A stretch of 64,000 nt of DNA from Deltaproteobacteria bacterium (lineage in GTDB: Bacteria > Myxococcota_A > Polyangia > JAAYKL01). Both the position numbers and the translations under genes were made by a program. Under the pieces are notes generated by a model that was given only the letters and a program-made list of their open reading frames with translations, did not search any database and had not been told where the DNA came from. The DNA is taken from the NCBI GenBank assembly GCA_016936575.1, contig JAFGXQ010000208.1, positions 1-64,000 on the forward strand. Direction: 5' to 3'. Below, piece by piece: positions 26,055-35,357 of the stretch (position 1 is its first letter; each line of letters begins with the position of its first letter).

Positions 26055-27960
26055 AGTGTTTTCCAAAAGACCGTCGGCACGCCCCAAGCCACCGATAAAA
26101 CCGGTGCGCCCGAATGGACTCCCACCAGGGACTGCTGCGCCCCCCCCTCCCCAACCGACGCCGCAACCGGCGAAGGGCGGCGACCAGTTAATCGGTACCA
26201 TTATCGGTGAAAAATATCTGATTGAAGAACTGTTGGGTGAAGGCGGAATGGGGCATGTGTATCGCGCTCGTCACATCATGATGGGCAAACCGTTCGCGAT
26301 TAAGCTGATACACGCCGAACTTGCTCATGTGGACGAAATTGCCAAGCGATTTCAGCGGGAAGCCAGATCTTCGAGCTTGCTTACCCACCCCAACTGTATA
26401 TCCGTCACCGACTTCGGAGAATATGGAGATGCACCGAACCGACAGCTTTTTCTCGCGATGGAACTGCTTGAAGGAGAAGAACTCGACCAACGGCTCTCCC
26501 GCGAAAAAGCACTGTCCCCCGTTAAAGCGGTCAATGTTATATCACAGGTGCTCAAAGGCCTTGGGCACGCTCACGAACAAGGTGTCATTCACCGGGATTT
26601 AAAACCCGAGAACATTTTTCTCACTCCCCTTGAAGACGGCACCGAGCTGGTGAAAATTCTCGATTTCGGCATCGCTAAAATGGCCGACGGCGGTTCGGAC
26701 GCCGACAACCTCACCAAAACCGGTGTGGTATTCGGTACGCCCAAGTATCTTTCGCCGGAACAAGCGCTCGGCGACAAAATTGATCACCGGGCCGACCTGT
26801 ATGCGGTGGGCGTTATTCTATTTGAAATGCTCGTAGGACAACCGCCTTTCAAAGGCAAAACAGCCATGGACATCATGTCGGCTCATCTGACTGCGGAGCC
26901 GCCGAAGCTCACGGACTTCGGACCGTTTCCCAAAGAACTTCAGCGAATCATCACAAAAGCAATGGCCAAAAAACCGGACCAGCGTTATGCGAATGCTGCC
27001 GAGTTCCTGGCGGCAGTCGAAGCGGTAGACTTGCAGGACAGCAAAGAGATAACCATCGTTATACCCAATGTTGCCAATACGCAGGTAATGGGACGAATGA
27101 AAAAAGCGCTCGTCAGCACTATGAAGAATCTTCTGGTGGGCATTGTCCTGTTTGCGATTATCGCATTAGGGGTTGGGTACTTTCTTCTCGCGGGTCATAC
27201 CACACAAGAGAAACCACCCGGCGTCGCGACTCAGAAAAAACAGAAGCCGCTTCCCGAGCCGAAAACCGGTGTGGAATTGGCCAACGAAGAAATCAAACAG
27301 TTACTTGATGTGGCGGTTAAGGAACTGGAGGCTGCCAACTACAAGGAGGCTGAAGTCGCCTGTCGAAAAGCGCTGATCATCGACGCGAAAAGCCCCCCTG
27401 TGAAACTGATGCTCGGTCATGTTCTGTTTGAATCCGGAAAGCAGGTCGGCGGTATTTATCAATACCAGCAAGCTATCGATTTAAGCGACAAATACGCGCA
27501 GGATGAACAGATGATCAAAAACCTGCGTGACGGTCTGCAATGGGAAAGTATTCGTAAAAAGGCAGCCATGATGCTGGCCAAATACGGAAGTGAAGACGAA
27601 CTCGCGAAGTTGACAGAACTCGCCAGTTCCGCCCTCACAGCGGGTGATGTGCGACGAGCGGTTCGAAGCGCCCTTGAAAAAAATGGCAAGGCCCAAAATG
27701 TGGATTGGGCATCAAGCCTTCAAGCCGATTTTCATGAACTGAAAAACTGTAAGGACCGAAATCAGATCATTGCGCAGATGGTACAAACCGGAAATAAAGA
27801 ATTTATTCCTTTCCTCGAACAATTTCGTCCGAAGAAAACGCGCAAAGGAAAAAAGAAATCTCCAAACGCATGTCTGAAGGCAAGCATTGAATACGCGTTG
27901 AATCATCTGTCCAAACAACCGGACAGTGCGAATCAAGGCCAGGAGAATTCTCAACAGTGA
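26047..27960 (+). CDS. Transmembrane Ser/Thr protein kinase with extracytoplasmic TPR/HEAT-like domain
   Basis: 637 residues. A Pro-rich leader (about 1-50) precedes a complete Hanks-type kinase: GEGGMGHVY glycine loop, Lys near residue 84 in FAIKLI, HRDLKPEN at ~182-189, DFG at ~206 and a SPE motif in the activation segment, which has GTP/K Thr-rich residues. One transmembrane helix lies at ~360-382. The outer ~230 residues form TPR-like helices, then shorter helical repeats with QMVQTGNKEFIPFL that resemble HEAT repeats. All catalytic residues are present, so it should be active. It overlaps pepT upstream and the next gene by 4 nt (GTGA). Confidence 0.92.
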   Translation: MVKVFSKRPSARPKPPIKPVRPNGLPPGTAAPPPPQPTPQPAKGGDQLIGTIIGEKYLIEELLGEGGMGHVYRARHIMMGKPFAIKLIHAELAHVDEIAKRFQREARSSSLLTHPNCISVTDFGEYGDAPNRQLFLAMELLEGEELDQRLSREKALSPVKAVNVISQVLKGLGHAHEQGVIHRDLKPENIFLTPLEDGTELVKILDFGIAKMADGGSDADNLTKTGVVFGTPKYLSPEQALGDKIDHRADLYAVGVILFEMLVGQPPFKGKTAMDIMSAHLTAEPPKLTDFGPFPKELQRIITKAMAKKPDQRYANAAEFLAAVEAVDLQDSKEITIVIPNVANTQVMGRMKKALVSTMKNLLVGIVLFAIIALGVGYFLLAGHTTQEKPPGVATQKKQKPLPEPKTGVELANEEIKQLLDVAVKELEAANYKEAEVACRKALIIDAKSPPVKLMLGHVLFESGKQVGGIYQYQQAIDLSDKYAQDEQMIKNLRDGLQWESIRKKAAMMLAKYGSEDELAKLTELASSALTAGDVRRAVRSALEKNGKAQNVDWASSLQADFHELKNCKDRNQIIAQMVQTGNKEFIPFLEQFRPKKTRKGKKKSPNACLKASIEYALNHLSKQPDSANQGQENSQQ

Positions 27961-28622
27961 TATTCAACGGTGTAAAGCTCATCGCGCGTCCGAGAAACGC
28001 ATGGGAAAAGTTGTTGGCCGATCAGCACAGTCATGCACCGCAACTAATCGCGGCAGCTTTTACAGCGGCAACCCTTCCAGCTATCGCCGCCGTATCGGGG
28101 AACCTGGCAAGTGCAGGTCTGGGTCACGCCTCAAATGCAACCGCCATCCAACGCGCAGCTATAGAATTTGTGTCTATCGCATTCGGGGCGCTGATTATGA
28201 TTCCGGCGCTCAGCCTCGCACTGCTGAAAATTGGAACCGGCGCAAGGGTGAATATGACGGCTCAGAAAGCCGCAGCAGCAGCGATGGCTCTGGTGTGGGC
28301 ATCGTGGAGTTGCGGCATTGTGCTGGCTTTGCCTCCACTGCTCAACATCCGCCCCGAATTCGGAGAATTCGCATGGGTCCTGCTGGCGCTGGTATGCGCA
28401 TATAGAGTGCTTGTGTTGACAATAGACAGTGGCGTGTCGGTCAGCCGTCGCTGGCGAAATAAATTCACCGTGGAGGCAATGGTCGCGTTCACGGTGCTGT
28501 TTGTCGCTGTACCGGTGGTTCCATCGCTCGTCATGCGATTTCTCGTAGGCGTAACCGGCCAGGTGTTGTACGGCGCACCGCCAGCTCTCGATTGGCCGCA
28601 ACCGCCCGAACCAACCTGGTAA
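27957..28622 (+). CDS. Integral membrane protein (Yip1-like), unknown function
   Basis: 221-residue protein with about five hydrophobic helices and a short cytoplasmic N-terminus (KLIARPRNAWEKL). That opening resembles the region before the first helix in Yip1-type proteins (RP..aW). The GTG start overlaps the kinase stop as GTGA, so the two are coupled. This could be a kinase partner or simply an operon neighbour. No transport or catalytic motif is visible. Confidence 0.6.
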   Translation: MIFNGVKLIARPRNAWEKLLADQHSHAPQLIAAAFTAATLPAIAAVSGNLASAGLGHASNATAIQRAAIEFVSIAFGALIMIPALSLALLKIGTGARVNMTAQKAAAAAMALVWASWSCGIVLALPPLLNIRPEFGEFAWVLLALVCAYRVLVLTIDSGVSVSRRWRNKFTVEAMVAFTVLFVAVPVVPSLVMRFLVGVTGQVLYGAPPALDWPQPPEPTW

Positions 28623-28624
28623 GC

Positions 28625-29476
28625 ATGCTCGATTTGCACACTCATTCCACCGCATCCGACGGCACCTTCACGCCGAGGGAACTGATACGCCTTGCAAAAA
28701 AAATTCAACTTCATGCGCTGGCGCTTTGCGACCACGACACCACGTTCGGCATTGACGAAGCGCTCGCTGCCGCAACAAACGACAACGTTCAGTTTATCCC
28801 CGGGGTGGAGCTATCCGCGGAACACAACGACACACAGGTGCACATTGTTGGATTATATATCGACCATCGAAACCCGGAATTGCAACGCGCGCTGACCCGT
28901 ACCCGACACATGCGCAATCTTCGAAATCCTCTGATTATCGAAAAACTGCAGGAACAGGGTATCGACATCACAATGTCAGAACTGGAAGATCTCGCTGGCG
29001 GTGATTCAATCGGACGCCCGCTGATTGCACAGTTGCTCATCCAGAAAAAAGTGGTTTCTACAGCCAATGCCGCTTTCGACAAATATCTCAACCCGGGAGG
29101 CATCGCATATATCCCCAAAGAACGATTGCGCGCGGTAGAAGCGATTAACGTTATACGAACAGCCGGCGGTATTCCCATTCTTGCCCATCCCCATCAGACA
29201 AGGTTGTCAGGCACCGTCCTCTCCCAATTTGTGCAAAGTCTCACGGATGCGGGACTACTCGGTATTGAGGTTTTCTGCTCCGGATACAAAACCAGCATGA
29301 GTGCACAACTCAGTCAGCTGGCGAAAAAATTCGGATTGGTGCGAAGCGGCGGCTCCGATTTTCATGGGGCCAACAAACCCCGCATTAGGCTGGGACGCGG
29401 CATGGGCTCCTTGTTTGTGCCGAACGAGCTTCTCCCGCCGATCAAGGCGCTGGCTACCAAGCCCGAAGAAGCGTGA
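28625..29476 (+). CDS. PHP-domain phosphoesterase (RNase AM/TrpH-like)
   Basis: 283-residue PHP metallo-phosphoesterase. Metal-binding motifs in order are DLHTHSTASDG, LCDHDTTFG, PGVELSAEH, a His in VHIVGLYID, PILAHP and the final SGGSDFHG. E. coli TrpH/YciV (RNase AM) of this family removes 3'-phosphoadenosine 5'-phosphate and trims 5' ends of rRNA. That match is by motif order and length. ATG 28625 starts 2 nt after the previous stop; a TTG at 28592 is also open but lies inside the membrane-protein gene. Confidence 0.85.
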   Translation: MLDLHTHSTASDGTFTPRELIRLAKKIQLHALALCDHDTTFGIDEALAAATNDNVQFIPGVELSAEHNDTQVHIVGLYIDHRNPELQRALTRTRHMRNLRNPLIIEKLQEQGIDITMSELEDLAGGDSIGRPLIAQLLIQKKVVSTANAAFDKYLNPGGIAYIPKERLRAVEAINVIRTAGGIPILAHPHQTRLSGTVLSQFVQSLTDAGLLGIEVFCSGYKTSMSAQLSQLAKKFGLVRSGGSDFHGANKPRIRLGRGMGSLFVPNELLPPIKALATKPEEA

Positions 29477-29524
29477 AAACAGCGGTTGCATCCATTTACC
29501 AAAAAAGTTTATAATTACAAAGTG

Positions 29525-30841
29525 ATGGAACATCTTACCGACACAATGATCGTTTGTCCCGATCAGTCCACCTCGCGCTACATCACCTCCGCTGTCGGCC
29601 AAAACAAGACATGCGAGGTGGTGCTGAGCAAACGCGATATCGACAAACGCATCGAACAATGGATACAAACGGTTCGACGCCCCATATTGGTGCTGGTTCC
29701 GGCAGAATCACCATCCGCCGATTGGATTCATTCCACTCGCCTGGTCGAACAATGCAATGGGATTACGTTGGTTTGGGCTCTAAATGCCGCCTACCGTGAC
29801 GATCGCTGGATTCTGCTTCAACTCCTTGAAGCGGAGGGGGCGCTGATTTGCAGCAGTCTCGACATCCTCGCACAAGTCGCGCATTTGTTTCGCCAAACCG
29901 ATGGAGCATTTACCCATATTCAGCAAACCACTGCAAAATCTGTCGTCATGACACATATAATGAATTCCGCGGCACCGTTTCTGACCACCTCCGCCCGGAA
30001 AACAATTCCCAAGGTGAAAATAAACAAAAGCGCTCACCTTGTGGTGGAATGGAAAAAAAAAGAAATCGCACTGCAGGCCTCCCCCTCAATCATCGGTGAA
30101 TCACTGATTCAGCTTTGCCGTCGTGCCAGACGCAAACAGAGTGATTCGATGCCTCCTGTCGTGACCCTCGATACCGGCGCCATCAAAATGGTGGCCAGGC
30201 CGCCGGCGCGAATTCTATCGGAAACCACCTCCAAACGGTTGCTGCGCGCATTCGGTTTACAAACGCCCACCGAAACGCTTTGCGAATCTCCCAGCCAGGC
30301 CGTACGTTGCGCCAAACTGCTGAACGGCCCAGCCACGCTGAAGCTGGTACGTCCCAATTTTCGGTTCAAATCCATGGCCGGCGCAGTTATCCAGGACGCG
30401 AGCGGACCGTCGGAAATCCAGAAGGCGTACCAGTCACTCATGACCCTGTCGGAGCAACTGGGGGCGCCGAAAGCATTGGGAATTCTTGTTAGCGAACAAA
30501 TCGACACTCCGCACCTGTTTTGGATAGAAGCGCGAAAACACAGCCAATTTGGAAGAATTATTCTGTTCGGGAAACGCGATGACATCACAGAAAAACCGGA
30601 TGGCGCACTCCTTGACACGTGTACGTATCAACAATGTCAGTTCGCCGTATCCAATACCTACCCTGATCTAGATACATTTCACGCATCATCTCTGGCCCAG
30701 GCAATATTTCGTTTTGCAGTAATGTGTAGAGAACTGAATAACCACATCGGGCTTGCACAGATACATCCCCTGGCGCTTACTGAAACCGGCGCACTGATGC
30801 TTGACGCAATTGTGGGGATTACCGACGCTCCAGTTCGATGA
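29525..30841 (+). CDS. Orphan ATP-grasp protein, acyl-CoA synthetase (ADP-forming) beta-subunit-like
   Basis: 438 residues. From about residue 220 it matches the ATP-grasp half of ADP-forming acyl-CoA synthetases and protein lysine acetyltransferases: SKRLLRAFGLQTPTETL, then LNGPATLKLVRPNFRFKSMAGAVIQ, and a C-terminal IHPLAL-T--GALMLDAIVG block (family: iNPL....G...lDA). The key Asn of that block reads His, so metal binding may be altered. Residues 1-200 are variable and unlike the CoA-binding/succinyl-CoA ligase modules normally fused here. The substrate is unknown. Its 3' end overlaps the convergent pseC by 23 nt. ATG 29525 is chosen over TTG 29486. Confidence 0.55.
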   Translation: MEHLTDTMIVCPDQSTSRYITSAVGQNKTCEVVLSKRDIDKRIEQWIQTVRRPILVLVPAESPSADWIHSTRLVEQCNGITLVWALNAAYRDDRWILLQLLEAEGALICSSLDILAQVAHLFRQTDGAFTHIQQTTAKSVVMTHIMNSAAPFLTTSARKTIPKVKINKSAHLVVEWKKKEIALQASPSIIGESLIQLCRRARRKQSDSMPPVVTLDTGAIKMVARPPARILSETTSKRLLRAFGLQTPTETLCESPSQAVRCAKLLNGPATLKLVRPNFRFKSMAGAVIQDASGPSEIQKAYQSLMTLSEQLGAPKALGILVSEQIDTPHLFWIEARKHSQFGRIILFGKRDDITEKPDGALLDTCTYQQCQFAVSNTYPDLDTFHASSLAQAIFRFAVMCRELNNHIGLAQIHPLALTETGALMLDAIVGITDAPVR

Positions 30842-31985
30842 GCGCGTTTTTCACAGCGCCAATCACCCGTCCTATCTGTGCATCCGTCAATGCACTGTGC
30901 ATGGGAAGTGAAATTATTCGATCAACACCTGCCTCCGCATTCGGACACCGTATGGCACTTGTGTTCACGTTTTGCTGATAATATGGATGGCGGTATACCG
31001 GAATATAATGCACGTTCACACCGATTTGCTGCCGGCGCAACGAGTCGAAAACTTCCTGTCGATGCCCGGAATTAAACTTCTGCGACAACCGCAACACATA
31101 TAAATGATGCGCATGGTTCACTCCGCTGCGAGTCACGAGTGATTCCAGCGCAGACAACGAGGAAAACGCCTCGTCGTACATATGGGCAATCTCTCGGCGA
31201 CGGGCAATCCACCCATCAAGTTTACGCAACTGACTGGACCCAAGAGCACATTGAAAATCAGTCATCCGATAATTGAATCCGAGTTCAACCATTCCATACA
31301 TCCAAGCCCCTTCCCTGGCGCGTTGAGCATGGTCCACATCAATACCGTGATTTCTGAAACGCCGCATCCGTTCTGAACGCGCACCGTCATTTGTAACAAC
31401 CATTCCGCCTTCACCGGTGGTGATATGTTTAACCGGATGAAAACTAAACGTTGCCAAATCTGCTATCGTTGCCGGGCTGACTCCGTTGATATCGGCTCCC
31501 AGACTATGTGCGCAGTCCGCTATCAGCACCAAATCGTGCTGGTCACAAATTTGACGTAACGCCATATAATCACAAGGCTGCCCGGCGTAATCAACGGCAA
31601 TCACAGCTCGGGTCTTTGACGTAATCTTCTGTTTCACCGAATCGGGTGACATCAGCATTGTAGCGTAATCCACGTCTGCGAACACCGGCATCGCGTTCCG
31701 GTACAACACACAGTTGGCGCTTGCTGCGAAAGTAATCGGAGTCACGATTACCTCGTCGCCTTCTTCCACTCCGGCAACAACAACGGCACAATGCAGAGCA
31801 GCCGTGCCGCTCGAGACCGCGACGCCGTGTGCAACATTCACGTAGTCGCAAATGTCTTTCTCAAATTGTGCAGTCTTCGGCCCCGTCGTCAACCAATCCG
31901 AACGCAGGACATCCACCACCGAGGCAATGTCATCATCATCTATCGATTGTCTGCCGTACGGGATAAACGTATCATCAAAGGACAC
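30819..31985 (-). CDS. pseC: UDP-4-amino-4,6-dideoxy-N-acetyl-beta-L-altrosamine transaminase (PseC-like)
   Basis: PLP-dependent DegT/DnrJ/EryC1/StrS sugar aminotransferase of 388 residues. It has the FIPYGRQ start, the SSGTAALH phosphate-binding region, DCAHSLGA, and the Schiff-base Lys in FSFHPVKHITTGEGG. It acts after PseB in CMP-pseudaminic acid synthesis. The frame extends to 32075, but GTG 31985 has AGAAGGGG 6 nt upstream, overlaps the pseB stop by 11 nt and begins just before the conserved region. The assignment to PseC rather than another sugar aminotransferase rests mostly on the adjacent pseB. Confidence 0.82.
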   Translation of the reverse strand: MSFDDTFIPYGRQSIDDDDIASVVDVLRSDWLTTGPKTAQFEKDICDYVNVAHGVAVSSGTAALHCAVVVAGVEEGDEVIVTPITFAASANCVLYRNAMPVFADVDYATMLMSPDSVKQKITSKTRAVIAVDYAGQPCDYMALRQICDQHDLVLIADCAHSLGADINGVSPATIADLATFSFHPVKHITTGEGGMVVTNDGARSERMRRFRNHGIDVDHAQRAREGAWMYGMVELGFNYRMTDFQCALGSSQLRKLDGWIARRREIAHMYDEAFSSLSALESLVTRSGVNHAHHLYVLRLSQKFNSGHRQEVFDSLRRQQIGVNVHYIPVYRHPYYQQNVNTSAIRCPNAEAGVDRIISLPMHSALTDAQIGRVIGAVKNALIELERR

Positions 31986-32988
31986 TATACACCCCTTCTG
32001 TTTCTCCCTGACGCACCATGGAACGCAGTTCATCCACTGACAAAAACCAGTCGTTGGTACCGCTGCTGTAAACAAATCCGGGAGAGCAAGCTTTCGCTCC
32101 TTTTTTCATCATTATTTTTCCACGGGTACTCCACTGATCGCTGGGAAGTATCACGTAGTAGTCATCGAATTCAAGTGTATGCCACGATTCATCCTCTGGA
32201 ATCATCACTTCGTGCAGTTTTTCGCCCGCACGAATACCGATTTTATTCACAGGGACATTCGGAGATACAGCTTCGGCCACATCGGTTATTCGATACGAGG
32301 GAATTTTGGGAACATATATTCCGCCCCCGTTCATTATTTCCATTGTTTTAATTACAAAATCCACACCGGCTTGCAGGGTAATGGAGAAGCGTGTCATCCG
32401 CTCGTCCGTGATTGTCAGGCTTCCGGATTTCCGCTGTTTTAAAAACAACGGCACCACACTGCCGCGTGACCCGAACACATTCCCATAACGAACCACCGAA
32501 AATCGCGGTTCCGGGCCGCCGCTCATGGAATTGGCTGCCACAAACAATTTGTCAGAGCATAACTTTGTTGCGCCATATAAATTAATGGGCGCCGCAGCCT
32601 TATCGGTTGAAAGTGCAATCACCCTTTTCACACCCCGCTCGATACAAGCACGAATCACATTCTGTGCCCCCAGCACATTTGTTTTAATCGCTTCGAACGG
32701 GTTGTACTCGGCGGCGGGTACCTGTTTAATGGCCGCGGCATGAATCACATAATCCACCCCCCGGAATGCCTCATACAACCGATCCGGATCTCTCACGTCA
32801 CCAATGAAATATCGCAACGCCGGATATGCATTGTTAGGGAAAATTCGTGACATTTCGTACTGCTTCAATTCATCACGCGAAAACACAATGAGTCGATGAA
32901 GTCGATAGCGGGTAAGAAGGGTTTCAACAAATTTTTTACCAAAGGATCCGGTTCCCCCGGTAATTGCAACGCTGGTTCCGTCGAACAT
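31975..32988 (-). CDS. pseB: UDP-N-acetylglucosamine 4,6-dehydratase, inverting (PseB-like)
   Basis: 337-residue SDR-type nucleotide-sugar enzyme and first step of pseudaminic acid synthesis. The Rossmann motif is GGTGSFGKKF, and the active site STDKAAAPINLYGATK contains the Asp-Lys pair and Tyr of inverting dehydratases. RYGNVFGSRGSVVPLF is also diagnostic. ATG 32988 follows GGAGAAAAAC; the frame opens at 33015. It forms a two-gene unit with pseC. The remaining pathway genes (pseH, pseG, pseI, pseF) are not in the window. The sugar may decorate flagellin or surface polysaccharide (inference). Confidence 0.9.
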   Translation of the reverse strand: MFDGTSVAITGGTGSFGKKFVETLLTRYRLHRLIVFSRDELKQYEMSRIFPNNAYPALRYFIGDVRDPDRLYEAFRGVDYVIHAAAIKQVPAAEYNPFEAIKTNVLGAQNVIRACIERGVKRVIALSTDKAAAPINLYGATKLCSDKLFVAANSMSGGPEPRFSVVRYGNVFGSRGSVVPLFLKQRKSGSLTITDERMTRFSITLQAGVDFVIKTMEIMNGGGIYVPKIPSYRITDVAEAVSPNVPVNKIGIRAGEKLHEVMIPEDESWHTLEFDDYYVILPSDQWSTRGKIMMKKGAKACSPGFVYSSGTNDWFLSVDELRSMVRQGETEGVYSVL

Positions 32989-33161
32989 GTTTTTCTCCTG
33001 CAGTGTACTGGTCATTCGTCTACCCTCAGTAACGGAACCATTAAAAAAAACTTAACCCACTGGTTCATTTTAGACCCGGATACAATGTTTCAATAATGCA
33101 GCATACACATCCTGGATAAATATATTCACGCTGAAACACCCGAGATTCCAGCCCAAATCAC

Positions 33162-33189
33162 TTGAAAAACACAGTTATCGCTATATAGT
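33162..33189 (+). promoter_or_regulatory. Sigma-70 type promoter for pckG
   Basis: TTGAAA (33162-33167), 16-bp spacer, TATAGT (33184-33189). Five of six bases match in each box. The start of transcription would be near 33196, 40 bp before the pckG ATG. The rest of the 247-bp divergent gap from pseB shows no RNA gene. Confidence 0.6.
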
Positions 33190-33235
33190 TAGCAGCGCAA
33201 AACAACCAAACAAAATGAATGAAGAGGAGTGAACG

Positions 33236-35218
33236 ATGAAAGTTGAACTAGAAAAAGGCGTCGACATTGTCAGTGATCTCGGTGGACTCACAAGCATCGA
33301 GGAGGCCAAAAAACTGATTGAGTCAAAATGTGATGACGACAACAAGAAAAAGTTTTCGACGATTAAAAGCGAAAAGGCTATTTTAAAAATCGGCAATGCA
33401 GTCGCACTTCTGCAGCCCGACAACATCTGGATCAATTCATCTTCTGAAGCTGATCTCCAGAACACACGCGACCGTGCAATAGAAAACGGCGAAGAGTTCA
33501 AGGTTGTAAATGGTCATACATGTCATTTTGATCTTCCCGAAGATCAAGGCCGCCTGGTTACCCAAACCTTCTACATTGTGAACGATGATGAAGATATTTC
33601 TGTTCTGGCCAAAAAAGAGCCCCGTCAGGTGTCATACGATACGATTAAAGACGGAATGACCGGTGCGATGAAGGGCCGAACAATGAATATTAATTTCTGG
33701 AATCGCGGGCCGGTCGGTGCAAAAGCAGCAATTCCCGCAATCATGATCACCGATTCATTGTACGTAGTTCACTCCGGAAATATTCTGTATCCCACCTGTT
33801 ACGAATCCTTTGATGCTGAAGTGGAACGCGCCGGTACATTCTTTTTCAACCTTCATACCTACGCAGACCTGTCCAGCGAAAACATCGACAAAGCGCGTAT
33901 CTATATGGATCGCAGCTGGCAAACGACTTATTCGATGTATTGCACCTACGCCGGGAACACATTGATGCTTAAAAAAGGGAATCACCGCTTCCATGTGGAT
34001 GATGCGACATACTATCGCAATTTCGAACAGCTCTCCGAGCATATGTTCATCACCGGAATGACCGGTCCCGGTGGCCGCAAAACGTTTATTGCCGGCGCCG
34101 CGCCTTCCGGCTGCGGCAAAACCACAACTGCCATGGTGGGTACCGACTTTATCGGCGACGATTTGGCCCAAATGTGGATTGAAGATGACGGAACTGTTCG
34201 CGCGGTAAACCCTGAAATCGGCATTTTCGGTATCGTGAAAGATGTGAATCGCGAAGGAGACCCCTTCCTGATGAAAGCGCTTCGCGGCGACATCGAAGCT
34301 GAAGTTATTTACTCGAACGTATTGATCACAGAAGACGGTACTCCCCGCTGGGAAGGTGATGGAGATGAGCCGCCGAAAGCAGGTAAGAACTTTCAAGGTG
34401 AGTGGTTCGAAGGGAAAACCGACAAGGACGGCAAACCCATCCCCATGTCTCACCCGAATAGTCGCTGTACACTCTATGGCACCTCAATTGACAACTATAA
34501 TGCGAAACTGGCGAATGACCCCGCTGGTGTTCCGGTAAAAGTCATCACATACTCCGGACGCGATAGCGATACGATGCCGCCGGTATGGGTTGCCAAGAAT
34601 GCCGACGAGGGAGTTGTCATCGGTGCATCTATTCAGTCTGCGGCAACAGCAACCGAAGTAGGGGCTGCTGGCGTGCGCCGTCAACCCTGGGCCAATCAGC
34701 CGTTCATTCCCGGACCGTTGGCGGACTATATGGCTTCCCAACTGAAATTCTTCAACAGCGACAAGATCAAAGAAAAACCGATTATGGCCGGTCTCAATTA
34801 CTTTCTGACAGTAGGCGCCCGAGGCGGAGAAGCGGGCAGCACCAAATTGCTGGGAGAAAAACGCGATGTCAACCCCTGGCTGTCGTGGCTGGAACGCCGC
34901 GCCAATGGCGATGTGAAAGCCATCGACACAGCAATCGGATACCTGCCGTTGTATGACGACTTGAAAGCCATTTTCAAGGAGACCATCAACAAAGAATACA
35001 GTGAAGAACTGTACAACAAGCATTTCTCACTGTATGCCGACAACATCATCGCCCGCATCGATCTCCAGACCGAGGCATACCAACAGGAAAAGGACTGCCC
35101 ACCGGTAATATTTGAAATTTACAGCGCGCAGAAAAAAGCCCTCGAAGAGCTGAAAGCCAAATTCGGTTCGGTAATTTCTCCTGCACAACTTATCGAAGTC
35201 GGCAGCGCGGACGCATAA
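33236..35218 (+). CDS. pckG: Phosphoenolpyruvate carboxykinase (GTP-type, divergent)
   Basis: Gluconeogenic enzyme converting oxaloacetate plus GTP to PEP, CO2 and GDP. 660 residues, longer than the ~590-620 of common GTP-type enzymes. The kinase-1a loop GAAPSGCGKTTTAM (about 287-300) keeps the reactive-loop Cys but differs from the common FPSACGKTNLAM. The region GPVGAKAAIPAIMITDSLYVVHS replaces the usual PFSMGPVGSPLSK...TDSPYVV stretch. Metal ligands around GDDLAQMWIEDDG and the nucleotide-binding C-terminal domain are present. GAGGAG lies before the ATG. It may belong to a distinct subgroup; nucleotide preference should not be assumed from the name alone. Confidence 0.88.
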   Translation: MKVELEKGVDIVSDLGGLTSIEEAKKLIESKCDDDNKKKFSTIKSEKAILKIGNAVALLQPDNIWINSSSEADLQNTRDRAIENGEEFKVVNGHTCHFDLPEDQGRLVTQTFYIVNDDEDISVLAKKEPRQVSYDTIKDGMTGAMKGRTMNINFWNRGPVGAKAAIPAIMITDSLYVVHSGNILYPTCYESFDAEVERAGTFFFNLHTYADLSSENIDKARIYMDRSWQTTYSMYCTYAGNTLMLKKGNHRFHVDDATYYRNFEQLSEHMFITGMTGPGGRKTFIAGAAPSGCGKTTTAMVGTDFIGDDLAQMWIEDDGTVRAVNPEIGIFGIVKDVNREGDPFLMKALRGDIEAEVIYSNVLITEDGTPRWEGDGDEPPKAGKNFQGEWFEGKTDKDGKPIPMSHPNSRCTLYGTSIDNYNAKLANDPAGVPVKVITYSGRDSDTMPPVWVAKNADEGVVIGASIQSAATATEVGAAGVRRQPWANQPFIPGPLADYMASQLKFFNSDKIKEKPIMAGLNYFLTVGARGGEAGSTKLLGEKRDVNPWLSWLERRANGDVKAIDTAIGYLPLYDDLKAIFKETINKEYSEELYNKHFSLYADNIIARIDLQTEAYQQEKDCPPVIFEIYSAQKKALEELKAKFGSVISPAQLIEVGSADA

Positions 35219-35357
35219 AGACCAAATGGTTTAGTGGGGGGAATCCCCATGTCGTCTTATTTTTCCATCACTATTCACATCTATAACGACATACGGCGAC
35301 AATCGCATCCCCCCCTGCGTATGGGAATAGTTACATTTTGCTATCCGTTGAAATTTT

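Noticed and set aside
35235-35262. Short hairpin TGGGG-N5-CCCCA followed by T-rich sequence after pckG
   Set aside because: Five-bp stem and interrupted T run are too weak to call a terminator with confidence.
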